DNA from: Leisingera sp. M658
GTDB lineage: Bacteria; Pseudomonadota; Alphaproteobacteria; Rhodobacterales; Rhodobacteraceae
Length of the DNA stretch: 64,000 bases
Direction of reading: 5' to 3'
Assembly (NCBI RefSeq): GCF_025144145.1
Contig: NZ_CP083546.1
Coordinates: 1,752,501-1,816,500 of the forward strand
Part shown: positions 42,477 to 51,146 of the stretch, one piece after another
Layout of the letters: the number at the start of each line of letters is the position of its first letter
Position numbering within the stretch: position 1 is the stretch's first letter
Position numbers and translations under genes: made by a program
Notes under the pieces: generated by a model
Seen by the model: the letters and a program-made list of their open reading frames with translations, nothing else
Database searches by the model: none
What the model was told of the DNA's origin: nothing

Positions 42477-43797
42477 TTCTCGCAGCCTTGATGTAGATCA
42501 TGGGGTTTACAGGTTGCCCGTTGACCCTGACCTCGTAATGGAGGTGGGTCCCGGTGGACCGTCCGGTGTTACCCATATCAGCAATGTGATCCCCGCGCGA
42601 GACCCTTTGGCCCTTTGTCACGCGGAGTTTCGAGTTATGGGCGTATCTGGTTTCGATGCCGAAGGCGTGGCGGATGGTGACCATCCTGCCGTAGCCCGAC
42701 TGCCAGCCGGCATGGGTGACGACGCCGTCGGCAGTGGCAAAGATATCGGTGCCGGTGCTGCCGGCAAAATCCGACCCTTTATGCAGGCGGCGGCCGCCGG
42801 TCTTGGGGTCGCGGCGGTAGCCGTAGCCCGAGGTCTGGCGCACCTGGCCCAGGTTCACCGGCGTGGCAAACGGCGCCTGCTGGGCGGCCAGGCGGTAAAG
42901 GTTCAGCTGATCCAGCTTGGCCAGGATGCTGTTGGCCCGCAGCGCTTCGGCTGTGGGTTCTTCACCGCGGGTCGACATTGCCAAAGGGGCAAGCGGCCCG
43001 CCCTGGCCGTTATAGCCGCGGCGGACCTGTTCCAGAATGCGCTCAGGCGGCATGCCGGCGTTGCGGAACATCTTGTCGAGCGGGGTGACAGAGACCGCCA
43101 CCGCTTCTTCCAGCTGGCGGAAAATCTGGCTGTTGCGCTCGTCCATCAGCTGCAGTTCCAGTTCCAGCTCGTCGCGCTGGCCGATGGCGTCGCGGGCATC
43201 GGCCATGATCCGGTCGCGCTCGGCTGCGGTGTCCGACAGCACTCCGGCTAGCAGGTCCATCTGCGCCGAAGCGCTGGCGATGACGGCGTGGGGGGCGTTC
43301 TCGTCCTGGGTGTCTGCCTTGAGCTGCGCCAGGGATTTGCGGGCGGTGTCGCGCTGGCGCATGGTGTCGCGCAGGGTGGACTGGATAACCTCGATGCCGG
43401 TTTCCAGCTCGCGGCGGCGGGTTTCCGAGGCTAGAAGCTCGGACTGCATCATCGAAATCTGTGTCAGCGCGGCATTGAAACGGTCCTGCGCCGCCAGGGC
43501 CTCAACGGCGCGGATGTCGCGTTCATCGGAAATAGCGTTAAGCCGCTCGCGGTAGGTTTGCTGATCGCGTTTGGCCAATTCGCGGAAATTGCCCGACCCG
43601 ATACTGTCCATCAGCACAATCGCGGTGGCGACAATGGTCCAGGCGGTAAACAGGGTAACGCCAGCGACGGCTGCCAGCTGGGTTTCCGAGCGCAGCCGGA
43701 TGAAGCGTGTATCGTTGTCGGACTTCAGGAACACCCGCCGCTCGGGAAAGCGGCGTTCAAGGAAGCTGTGGATTCTGATCGCGAGCCGTGTGCGCAA
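42466..43797 (-). CDS. M23 family peptidase with coiled coil (bactofilin partner)
   Basis: 443 residues. The cytoplasmic N-terminus (RRFPERRVFLKSDNDTRFIRL, DUF5930-like) is followed by a membrane helix (AAVAGVTLFTAWTIVATAIVLMD, about 42-65). A long periplasmic coiled coil (about 75-240) and a LytM/M23 domain with GSDFAGSTGTDIFATADGVVTHAG and THLHYEVRVNGQPVNPM follow. The HLHYE zinc motif is intact, so it should be an active endopeptidase. The next gene is a bactofilin, whose start lies inside its end. Confidence 0.93.
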   Translation of the reverse strand: MRTRLAIRIHSFLERRFPERRVFLKSDNDTRFIRLRSETQLAAVAGVTLFTAWTIVATAIVLMDSIGSGNFRELAKRDQQTYRERLNAISDERDIRAVEALAAQDRFNAALTQISMMQSELLASETRRRELETGIEVIQSTLRDTMRQRDTARKSLAQLKADTQDENAPHAVIASASAQMDLLAGVLSDTAAERDRIMADARDAIGQRDELELELQLMDERNSQIFRQLEEAVAVSVTPLDKMFRNAGMPPERILEQVRRGYNGQGGPLAPLAMSTRGEEPTAEALRANSILAKLDQLNLYRLAAQQAPFATPVNLGQVRQTSGYGYRRDPKTGGRRLHKGSDFAGSTGTDIFATADGVVTHAGWQSGYGRMVTIRHAFGIETRYAHNSKLRVTKGQRVSRGDHIADMGNTGRSTGTHLHYEVRVNGQPVNPMIYIKAARNVF

Positions 43798-43974
43798 AGT
43801 CTGGTCCCTGTCCCGTTCTGCACAGACCCCTCAAGGCGGAGCCGGTGCCTTGGGCGAAGTGAATAGACAGGGCGGGGCAATTGGGCAAGCCTGTTGACCC
43901 TTTGGGCAGGGAAGCGGCGGGAGGAGCCGCTTGATAGGCGGAAATTTGCCGAAGAAACCGGGGCTTGCGTCGGG

Positions 43975-44000
43975 AGAACCCGGCTAAGTTGCCGGGTTCT
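43975..44000. terminator. hairpin downstream of the 44010 gene
   Basis: AGAACCCGGC, loop TAAGTT, GCCGGGTTCT: a 10-bp perfect stem just past the stop of the minus-strand membrane protein gene. No clear T-run, so termination efficiency is uncertain. Confidence 0.55.
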
Positions 44001-44009
44001 ATCCGGACC

Positions 44010-44513
44010 TCAATCCGGGGAGCGGCCGATCAGGCGCAGGATAGCCACCAGGACAATCCCGAAAAGCACGTGGCCAGCCAGGGCGACCCAGGCGATTCCG
44101 GTGAAGTTCAGGAAGAACGGCAGCCCGGCGATGGCGGTGATGCCGCCGATGGCAAATACCCAAAGGCCAAAGCCATAGAGCGCAGACGGCAGCAACCAAT
44201 GGGTGCCGCTTGCCACCCGGTTCCAGACGGGAGCAAATAGGAACAGCCAGCCCGCCGGGTAGCCGATCAGGCCGACCAGGTAGAAATGCACAAAATAACC
44301 GGCAAAATCGCCGTTTGGCAGGCCCAGGCTGCCCAGAAGGCTGCGGGCCAGCCCGTGCGGCGACAGGCTGGCGAATCCCATGCCAGGGCTGATCACCTGC
44401 CCCCAAAGGTCAAAAGCGTTGGTGGCAAAGAAGCCGGAAATGAACATCAGGCCAAGGGTTTGGACATTGAACCCGGGGCAGGCGGGAAGGGCGCGGCGGC
44501 CGGCGGACGTCAT
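44010..44513 (-). CDS. hypothetical four-helix membrane protein
   Basis: 167 residues from ATG 44513; a second in-frame ATG 54 nt upstream is possible. Four hydrophobic helices: VQTLGLMFISGFFATNAFDLW, AGYFVHFYLVGLIGYPAGWLF, LPSALYGFGLWVFAIGGITAIAG and IAWVALAGHVLFGIVLVAIL. Several conserved-looking Gly, Trp, Phe and His residues lie in or near the helices. I recognise no family name. It is a single gene on the minus strand. Confidence 0.7.
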   Translation of the reverse strand: MTSAGRRALPACPGFNVQTLGLMFISGFFATNAFDLWGQVISPGMGFASLSPHGLARSLLGSLGLPNGDFAGYFVHFYLVGLIGYPAGWLFLFAPVWNRVASGTHWLLPSALYGFGLWVFAIGGITAIAGLPFFLNFTGIAWVALAGHVLFGIVLVAILRLIGRSPD

Positions 44514-44578
44514 GGCAGTTGGTCTTCCTGTGTAAGGGTAAGTTGGCGCTTTGCTTCTGCTGAACATCGGGACGGCGG

Positions 44579-44600
44579 CCGCAACGTCAATTCGTTGCGG
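44579..44600. other. perfect inverted repeat downstream of the DUF455 gene
   Basis: CCGCAACG, loop TCAATT, CGTTGCGG, 96 nt beyond the DUF455 stop and 66 nt before the membrane-protein ATG. Possible weak terminator or operator. Confidence 0.45.
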
Positions 44601-44695
44601 CGCGATCTCACTGATTGGTGATCCGGCCCGGGCCTCGTTGCGAGGAGTGTTACAGGACCATTCGGTGCGGCGGCGGCCGCAGGCAGCAGGTCGGG

Positions 44696-45538
44696 TCAGC
44701 TGCCGGGCAGCACCCGGGCCTGATCGGCCAGCGGCCAGTAGAAATCCGGCGGCAGGCCGGCATCGGCGCGTTTTTCCTCGTTGAACGGCGGTTTGAGTGC
44801 GCCGTGGAAATATTTGCGCACCAGCGCGTGGAACACTTCCTTGGGATCCAGATTGTCCCGTCCGCAAAGGAAATTGAACCATTTGGAGCCATAGGCGACA
44901 TGGCTGACTTCCTCGGCATAGATCACTTCCAGGGCGTCTACCGCCTGGGTGATGCCGGCCTTGCGGAAGACCCCGATCATGCCGGGAGTGACGTCCAGCC
45001 CGCGCGCCTCCAGCACCATCGGCACCACCGCGAGGCGGCCCATCAGGTCTTGCGCGGTGTCCTCGGCGGCGCGCCACATGCCGGCATGGGCAGGCAGGGC
45101 GCCATACTGGCTGCCCAGCGCTTCAAGACAGTCGCACATCAGGTTGAAATGTTTAGATTCCTCATCCGCCGCCTGGACCCAGTCGTCAAAGAACCCCATT
45201 GGCATCGGCACATGGGAAAACCGCGCGATGATGTCCCAATGAAGGTCAACGGCATTGAGTTCGATATGGGCCACAGCGTGAAGCAGGGCGATGCGGCCGG
45301 CCTCGGATCCCGGTTTGCGTTTGGGCACGTCGCGCGGATGCAGCAGCTCTGGCCGGTCCGGTCGGGCCGGGTGCATGGGCGGCGCGGCGGTGCCGATGGC
45401 GATCTCCGGCGCATCGCCTTTGCGGTAAGCGAACCACTCGGCGGCATGGCGGCGGGACAGCTCGGTCTTGGCGCGCCCATCTGCGGTGGTCAGCACCTCG
45501 GCGGCACGTTCGGCAAGCGAAAGGGGCTGATGGGTCAT
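44696..45538 (-). CDS. DUF455 ferritin-like protein
   Basis: 280 residues from ATG 45538. Diiron-type ligands are visible in four helices: HAVAHIELNAVDLHWD, AADEESKHFNLMCDCLE, and IYAEEVSHVAYGSKWF (Glu and ExxH patterns). The C-terminal PPFNEEKRADAGLPPDFYWPLA is characteristic of DUF455. The family resembles MiaE-like tRNA hydroxylases in fold, but its substrate is not established. It lies downstream of bcp with a 258-nt gap full of palindromic elements. Confidence 0.88.
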   Translation of the reverse strand: MTHQPLSLAERAAEVLTTADGRAKTELSRRHAAEWFAYRKGDAPEIAIGTAAPPMHPARPDRPELLHPRDVPKRKPGSEAGRIALLHAVAHIELNAVDLHWDIIARFSHVPMPMGFFDDWVQAADEESKHFNLMCDCLEALGSQYGALPAHAGMWRAAEDTAQDLMGRLAVVPMVLEARGLDVTPGMIGVFRKAGITQAVDALEVIYAEEVSHVAYGSKWFNFLCGRDNLDPKEVFHALVRKYFHGALKPPFNEEKRADAGLPPDFYWPLADQARVLPGS

Positions 45539-45599
45539 GCGGCGTCTCCTCAATCGGCGGGCTGTGCCGGGTTCACCTGATTTGGCCGCCGGAGTCCAG

Positions 45600-45695
45600 A
45601 ACAGAAACCGGGGCGCTCCCGCGCCTGCGGGTGATCAGCAGGCTGATCCCCCTGGCAGCCTTGGGCATGGCAGCGCGCGGAATGCGCGCTGCGCG
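45600..45695 (-). repeat. dispersed 3'-end repeat element, copy 2
   Basis: The 45-nt core (45623-45667) is identical to 2927-2971 except for one base, on the opposite strand. As in copy 1 it is preceded (minus strand) by a GC hairpin, here GCAGCGCGC/GCGCGCTGC (about 45670-45692). It lies downstream of bcp in the same orientation. Confidence 0.8.
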
Positions 45696-45727
45696 CCGCC
45701 CGGATGGGGCGGCGCCGGACCCAACAG
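45691..45727 (-). repeat. GTTGGG/GCGCCGC palindromic element, copy B
   Basis: Minus strand CTGTTGGGTCCG then GCGCCGCC, spacer, GGCGGCGC. Located 70 nt past the bcp stop and directly before the 45-nt core element, so two repeat families are adjacent here. Confidence 0.55.
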
Positions 45728-45796
45728 TGGCGGTTGCGCCCGGCAGGGCGCGGGCTGAGCTGGCGGGAGTGCACCGTCCGGACGGGCGGTGCGGGA

Positions 45797-46258
45797 TCAG
45801 AGCGCCTGGACGGCGGCCAGCACCTCGTCCACGTGGCCATCGACCTTGACCTTGCGCCAGGCGCGGGCGATGCGGCCATCGGCGCCAATCAGAAAGGTGG
45901 AACGTTCAATGCCCCAGTGTTTTTTGCCGTACATGCTCTTTTCCTTCCAGACGCCGTAATCCTCGCACACGGTGCCCTCTGCATCCGACAGAAGCGGCGT
46001 GGTCAGCCCGTGTTTGGCGGTGAAATTCTCATGCTTCTTCAGGCTGTCCTTGGAAATCCCGAAAACGTGAGCGCCGGCATCGGCGAATGCCTGCAAAGCC
46101 TCTGAAAAGCCGATGGATTCTTTGGTGCAGCCGGGGGTATTATCGCGGGGATAGAAAAACAGCACCACGGGCGCGCCCTGGAGGCTGGACAAAGCGACCT
46201 CTCCGCCGCCGCCGCGGGGCAGGGTAAAGGAAGGGGCGGGATCTGAAACGTCGAGCAT
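45797..46258 (-). CDS. bcp: thiol peroxidase, Bcp/PrxQ type
   Basis: 153 residues from ATG 46258 (GGAG at 8 nt; an upstream ATG at 46276 is less well placed). The peroxidatic Cys is in FYPRDNTPGCTKESIGF, and the resolving Cys that usually follows five residues later is absent, making it a likely 1-Cys or atypical Bcp. WGIERSTFLIGADGRI is typical. It reduces hydroperoxides. Divergent from the large AsmA-like gene. Confidence 0.95.
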   Translation of the reverse strand: MLDVSDPAPSFTLPRGGGGEVALSSLQGAPVVLFFYPRDNTPGCTKESIGFSEALQAFADAGAHVFGISKDSLKKHENFTAKHGLTTPLLSDAEGTVCEDYGVWKEKSMYGKKHWGIERSTFLIGADGRIARAWRKVKVDGHVDEVLAAVQAL

Positions 46259-46308
46259 TGGCCTGTCTCCGGTCATTTGCGAACATCATTGCGCGGCAAA
46301 CATAACCC

Positions 46309-49300
46309 ATGAGCAGCAAAGGGAAAGCTGAGATCAAACCTGCCGGCGAGAATAACCGCGCTGCTGCTGAGGCGTTGCCCGTGAAGGGTCCGGGGCCGGG
46401 TGCTGAAGCCGTGCCTGGACGCGGTTCGGAGCCAGGTGCGGAACCGGGCGCGGTGTCAGGTCATGGCGCGGTGCAACGGCCTGCGCGCCGCCGCTGGCGC
46501 TGGCGGCTGCTGCGCGGGTGTATCTGGATGCTGGCGCTGCTGAGCTTTCTGGCCGCCGCTGCGGTCTATTTCGGGATCGGCACCCGGCTGGATGCGCCGG
46601 ATTGGGTGCGGAGCCGGGTGGAAACCCGGATTGAGCGGCATCTGAACGGGCTGCAGATCGAATTCGGCGCCATTCACGTGGTCGTGAACAAGGGCTTGCG
46701 GCCGCGGGTCAGCCTGAAGGATGTAGTGCTGCGGCACCCGGATGGCACCCTGTTTGCACAGCTGGCCGATGCCCAGGCCAGCCTGGCGATGCGGCCGCTG
46801 CTGCGCGGCAAGCTGCAGCCCAAGCAGATTTCGCTGAACGGCTTGTTTGCGACCCTGCGGCGCAACAAGGACGGTTCTTTTGCGATCAGTTTTGCCAGCG
46901 GCGGGCTGCCGTCGCGGCAGGCGGGCAATCTGGCGGAGCTGATCGAGCAATGGGACAGCCAGCTGCAAAAACCGGTGCTGGCTGCGCTTGCCGGCATGGA
47001 GACCAGCGCGCTGACGCTGTCCTACACCGACGACCGGCTGGGCCGCGCCTGGACCTTGGACGGCGGCCGGATCGGACTGAAGCGCGACGGCAGCACGGTG
47101 TCCCTGTCCGCCGTGTTTTCGGTCCTGAGCGGACGCGGCGGCGTGGGCACGGTGGAGGCGAGCTACACCTCTGAGATCGGCAGCCCCGGTGCCGAGTTCG
47201 GGTTTCTGGTGTCGGACATCGCCAGCGAGGATATCGCATTGCAAAGCCCGGCGCTTGGCTGGCTGGGGGTGCTGCGGGCGCCGATTTCCGGTTCCTTGCG
47301 CGGCGAGGTGTTCAGCGATGGCGGGATTGCGCCGGTGCAGGCCAGCCTGCGCATCGGCGAAGGTGTGATCCAGCCGGCCGCCCAGACCCGGCCGGTGCCG
47401 ATTACCGGCGCGCGCAGCTATTTCACTTATTACCCGGCAGAGCAGCTGCTGAAGTTCTCGGAACTCAGCGTGCAAAGCGGCTGGGGGTCCGGGGTGATGC
47501 AGGGGCAGGCGAGCCTGGCCGGGGTGCAAAACGGGCAGCTGACCGGGTTGGTGGGGCAGCTGCGGTTTTCCGATCTGGAACTGAACCCGCGCCGTCTGTT
47601 TGAAACACCCGTCAAATTCCCCGTCGTTGATGCGGATTTTGACCTGAGCCTTGCCCCGTTCCGGCTGCGCCTGGGCGAGATGCTGGTGCGCGACGGGGAC
47701 AGCCGCATTCATTTTGACGGCGATATCGGTGCTGGTCCCGAGGGTTGGGATTACGATTTGAACGGCAGCGTTGACCAGGTGTCTGTCCAGCGGGTCAAGG
47801 AACTGTGGCCGGAGCCGCTGGCGCCGAACCCGCGTCTTTGGGTGCGGGAAAACCTGCGGGACGGCGAGGTGCGCAATGTCGGGTTCCACATGCGCGGGCG
47901 CGGCAGCGGCAAGCCCTTTGTCAGCCTGGACCTGGCCTTTGACGGCGCCGAGGTGGTTTTTCAGAAGTTCATGCCGCCGGTGCGCAAGGCCGCGGGCCAG
48001 CTGAGTCTCTACGGCGACCGCTTTGTGGTGACGGCCTCCGGCGGAACGGTGACGGCTGAGAAGGGCGGCGAGGTTGAGGTGGCGGGCACCTCCTTTATTA
48101 TTCCGGATGTGTCGGCCAAGGACGGCACCCCTGGCATTGCCCGGATCATGGCGCGCGGGACGGCGACGGCGGCGCTGTCGCTGCTGAACCGGGAACCGCT
48201 GCAGGTGATGGAAAAGGCCGGCCTGCCGGTGGATCTTGCCGAAGGGCAGGTGGAGGCGGAGGGCACGCTGGCGCTGCCGCTGCAAAAGCAGGTGCCGGTA
48301 GAGGATATCCTGTATCATTACCGCGGTACGGTTCGCGCCGTGGAAAGCAGAATACTGGTGCCGGGCCATGTCGCGGCGGCCCCGGTGCTGGACGTGGAAG
48401 GCAATCAGAGCCAAGTGCGCCTTAGCGGCGCAGGCAGCCTGTCCGGGGTGCCGCTGACGGCCAGCTGGCAGCAGCGGATCGGCAAGGACGCGCCGCCGGA
48501 CAGCCGGGTGGAGGGGACTATTGAATTGTCGTCGCAGGCGGTGGAGGCCTTTAATCTTGGCCTGCCGCGCGGGGCAGTCTTTGGCAAAGGCCAGGGGCAA
48601 TATTCTGTGGATCTGGCCCCAGGGGCGCCGCCGCGTCTGGAACTGCAGTCGGATTTGGCGGGGCTTGGCCTGCGGATCCCCGAGATCAGCTGGCGCAAAG
48701 GCGAGGCGGCAAAGGGGGAGCTGTCGGTTTCGGCGCTGCTGGGTGAGACCGCCGCGGTAGAACAGCTGACGTTGCAGGCGCCTGGGCTGGCTGCCACCGG
48801 GAGTGTGGCCACGCGCAAAGGCGGCGGGCTGGATCAGGCGGTGTTTTCATCCGCACGGGCAGGGGATTGGTTCCGCGGGTCTGTGACTTTCCGCGGGCGC
48901 GGTGCAGCACCGCCCGCCATCGAGGTGACCGGCGGCCGGCTGGATTTGAACCGTTCGCCGTTTTCGGCAACCTCAGCCAGCGGTGGCAGCAGCAGCGGCG
49001 GCGGCGGGTCGAGCCCGGTAACCCTGCGGCTGCAGAACCTGCAGGTGACCGACAGTATCGGGCTGCAGAATTTTCAAGGCCGGTTTTCCACCCAGGGCGG
49101 CATGAACGGCGAATTCACCGCCCGCCTGAACGGCCAGACCCCGGTGGCGGGCACCGTGGTGCCGCAGAACGGCGGCACCGCGGCGCGGATCCGGGCCAAT
49201 GATGCAGGGGGCGTGTTCCGCTCGGCCGGGATGTTTGAACATGGCCGCGGCGGCCGTTTTGAGATGACCCTGATCCCGGCGGACAAGCCGGGCGAATACG

Positions 49301-49833
49301 ACGGCAAGGTCAATGTGCGAAACATCCGGATCCGCAATGCGCCGTCAATGGCGGCGATCCTGAATGCGATCAGCCTGATCGGGCTGCTGGATGAGATGAC
49401 CGGCCAGGGCATCCTGTTCACCAGCATGAACGGGCAGTTCCGGCTGGGCGCCTCGCATCTGATCCTGCATCAAAGCAGCGCGGTCGGCCCATCGATGGGG
49501 CTGTCACTGGACGGCAATTTTGACCTGGAAAACAGCCGGCTGAACATGCGCGGCGTGATTTCACCGATTTACCTGGTCAACGCAATCGGCAGGATCCTGG
49601 CACCGCGCGACGGCGAGGGGCTGATAGGTTTTACCTTCACCCTGCGCGGCACGGCGGATGATCCTGCGGTCTCGGTCAACCCGCTGGCGGGGCTGGCGCC
49701 GGGCTTTCTGCGCGAGATTTTCCGCGGCCCGGCGCCAAAGGTTCCAGGCCAGCAGCGCGCCTTCACGGCGGAAGAAGAAGAAGCGCAAGAAGAGCGCAGG
49801 CAGTACCGGACACCGCGGGGCGCCGACAAGTGA
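46309..49833 (+). CDS. AsmA/YhdP-like large envelope protein
   Basis: 1174 residues. An Ala/Pro-rich cytosolic tail (1-60) and one membrane helix (about 68-92, GCIWMLALLSFLAAAAVYFGI) precede a very long periplasmic beta-rich body typical of the DUF3971/AsmA family. The C-terminal AsmA-like part includes RNIRIRNAPSMAAILNAISLIGLLDEMTGQGI, NMRGVISPIYLVNAIG and FTLRGTADDPAVSVNPLAGLAPGFLREIF. Such proteins are thought to form bridges moving phospholipid to the outer membrane. It starts 50 nt from bcp and precedes queA. Confidence 0.9.
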   Translation: MSSKGKAEIKPAGENNRAAAEALPVKGPGPGAEAVPGRGSEPGAEPGAVSGHGAVQRPARRRWRWRLLRGCIWMLALLSFLAAAAVYFGIGTRLDAPDWVRSRVETRIERHLNGLQIEFGAIHVVVNKGLRPRVSLKDVVLRHPDGTLFAQLADAQASLAMRPLLRGKLQPKQISLNGLFATLRRNKDGSFAISFASGGLPSRQAGNLAELIEQWDSQLQKPVLAALAGMETSALTLSYTDDRLGRAWTLDGGRIGLKRDGSTVSLSAVFSVLSGRGGVGTVEASYTSEIGSPGAEFGFLVSDIASEDIALQSPALGWLGVLRAPISGSLRGEVFSDGGIAPVQASLRIGEGVIQPAAQTRPVPITGARSYFTYYPAEQLLKFSELSVQSGWGSGVMQGQASLAGVQNGQLTGLVGQLRFSDLELNPRRLFETPVKFPVVDADFDLSLAPFRLRLGEMLVRDGDSRIHFDGDIGAGPEGWDYDLNGSVDQVSVQRVKELWPEPLAPNPRLWVRENLRDGEVRNVGFHMRGRGSGKPFVSLDLAFDGAEVVFQKFMPPVRKAAGQLSLYGDRFVVTASGGTVTAEKGGEVEVAGTSFIIPDVSAKDGTPGIARIMARGTATAALSLLNREPLQVMEKAGLPVDLAEGQVEAEGTLALPLQKQVPVEDILYHYRGTVRAVESRILVPGHVAAAPVLDVEGNQSQVRLSGAGSLSGVPLTASWQQRIGKDAPPDSRVEGTIELSSQAVEAFNLGLPRGAVFGKGQGQYSVDLAPGAPPRLELQSDLAGLGLRIPEISWRKGEAAKGELSVSALLGETAAVEQLTLQAPGLAATGSVATRKGGGLDQAVFSSARAGDWFRGSVTFRGRGAAPPAIEVTGGRLDLNRSPFSATSASGGSSSGGGGSSPVTLRLQNLQVTDSIGLQNFQGRFSTQGGMNGEFTARLNGQTPVAGTVVPQNGGTAARIRANDAGGVFRSAGMFEHGRGGRFEMTLIPADKPGEYDGKVNVRNIRIRNAPSMAAILNAISLIGLLDEMTGQGILFTSMNGQFRLGASHLILHQSSAVGPSMGLSLDGNFDLENSRLNMRGVISPIYLVNAIGRILAPRDGEGLIGFTFTLRGTADDPAVSVNPLAGLAPGFLREIFRGPAPKVPGQQRAFTAEEEEAQEERRQYRTPRGADK

Positions 49834-49894
49834 CCCTGACAAACGGCGAAAAACACCGTAGATTTCCCCTGCAGCACAGCCTATAGCGCGCGAC

Positions 49895-50980
49895 ATGAAA
49901 CTCAGCGATTTCGACTTCGACCTGCCCGACGATCTGATTGCCACCCGGCCTGCCAATCCGCGCAGCGCGGCGCGGCTGCTGGTGGCTGCTGGCGGGGAAC
50001 TGCATGATGGCCGGGTGACCGATCTGGTGCAATGGCTGCAACCCGGCGACCGGCTGGTGCTGAACGACACCAAGGTGATCCCGGCCCGGCTGAGCGGGCT
50101 GCGCCACCGTGACAGCGCGCAAGGCGCCGTGGCGGCCAAAATCGAGGCGACCCTGCTGGAGCCGCGCGCCGATGGCACCTGGGCGGCGCTGCTGAAACCG
50201 CTGAAAAAGATCAAGCCGGGTGAGGCGATTGTTTTCTCGGACGATCTGAGCGCAACGCTGGAAGGGATTTCCGAAGGCCAGGGGCATCTTCGTTTCAATC
50301 TGAGCGGTACGGATTTCGACACAGCGCTGGCTGAGGCCGGCGCGATGCCGCTGCCGCCCTATATCGCCGCCAAACGCGCCGCGGATGAGCAGGACAAGAC
50401 AGATTACCAGACCGTCTGGGCCCGCAATACCGGTGCGGTGGCGGCGCCGACCGCCTCTTTGCATTTCGACGCAGCGCTGCTGGATGCGCTGACCGCGCGC
50501 GGGGTGGACCTATCCTATGTCACCCTGCACGTGGGCGCGGGCACCTTTCTGCCGGTCAAGGTCGAGGATGTGACCACCCACCGGATGCACGCGGAATGGG
50601 GCAAGGTCAGTGAGCAGGCTGCGGCAGAGATCGTTGCGACCAAGACCGCAGGAAAGCGGGTGATCCCGGTCGGCACCACCGCGCTGCGGCTGATCGAAAG
50701 TGCCGCCAAGGACGGACAGATCCACGCTTGGGAAGGCGATACGGATATCTTTATCTACCCCGGATTCGATTTCCAGGTGGCGGATGCGCTGATGACCAAT
50801 TTCCACCTGCCGAAATCGACCCTGCTGATGCTGGTGTCAGCGCTGATGGGGCAGGAGGAGATCCGCCGGATCTATGAACACGCTGTCGGCAACCGCTACC
50901 GGTTCTTTTCTTATGGCGACGCGTCGCTTTTGATCCCGGCTAAGGCGGATACACCTCAGAAAAGCGGCGCGAATCCATAG
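49895..50980 (+). CDS. queA: tRNA preQ1(34) S-adenosylmethionine ribosyltransferase-isomerase
   Basis: 361 residues: [23 protein letters not shown] at the start, [50 protein letters not shown], and [16 protein letters not shown]. It transfers the ribosyl part of SAM to preQ1 in tRNA during queuosine synthesis. tgt is not next to it here. The 3' end overlaps a possible convergent small gene by 25 nt. Confidence 0.97.
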   Translation: MKLSDFDFDLPDDLIATRPANPRSAARLLVAAGGELHDGRVTDLVQWLQPGDRLVLNDTKVIPARLSGLRHRDSAQGAVAAKIEATLLEPRADGTWAALLKPLKKIKPGEAIVFSDDLSATLEGISEGQGHLRFNLSGTDFDTALAEAGAMPLPPYIAAKRAADEQDKTDYQTVWARNTGAVAAPTASLHFDAALLDALTARGVDLSYVTLHVGAGTFLPVKVEDVTTHRMHAEWGKVSEQAAAEIVATKTAGKRVIPVGTTALRLIESAAKDGQIHAWEGDTDIFIYPGFDFQVADALMTNFHLPKSTLLMLVSALMGQEEIRRIYEHAVGNRYRFFSYGDASLLIPAKADTPQKSGANP

Positions 50981-51057
50981 ACAAGCGCCGCAACCATGAC
51001 CCCGTATAGCGCAATCCGGGTCATGAAATTGAAATCTGAATCAGCGATACCGGCCAC
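50956..51057 (-). CDS. possible 33-residue single-helix membrane protein
   Basis: A GTG start at 51057 with AAGG 6 nt upstream gives [19 protein letters not shown], continuing as one membrane helix ([17 protein letters not shown]). It converges with queA and overlaps its last 25 nt. A start at the inner ATG would leave 22 residues. The composition is typical of bacterial small membrane proteins, but the call rests only on helix and start context. Confidence 0.4.
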   Translation of the reverse strand: MAGIADSDFNFMTRIALYGVMVAALVYGFAPLF

Positions 51058-51146
51058 GCGAGCCTTGATCGCCCGTACATAACATTCAAATGTGATGGCA
51101 GCCCGTCCCTTGTGGAGGGCTGCTTTGCTTTCAAAGGAGGCATAAA

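Noticed and set aside
46456..48600. 714-codon minus-strand frame opposite the AsmA-like gene
   Set aside because: His/Arg/Gln-rich antisense frame caused by GC-rich codon bias; the plus strand encodes a coherent membrane-anchored protein.
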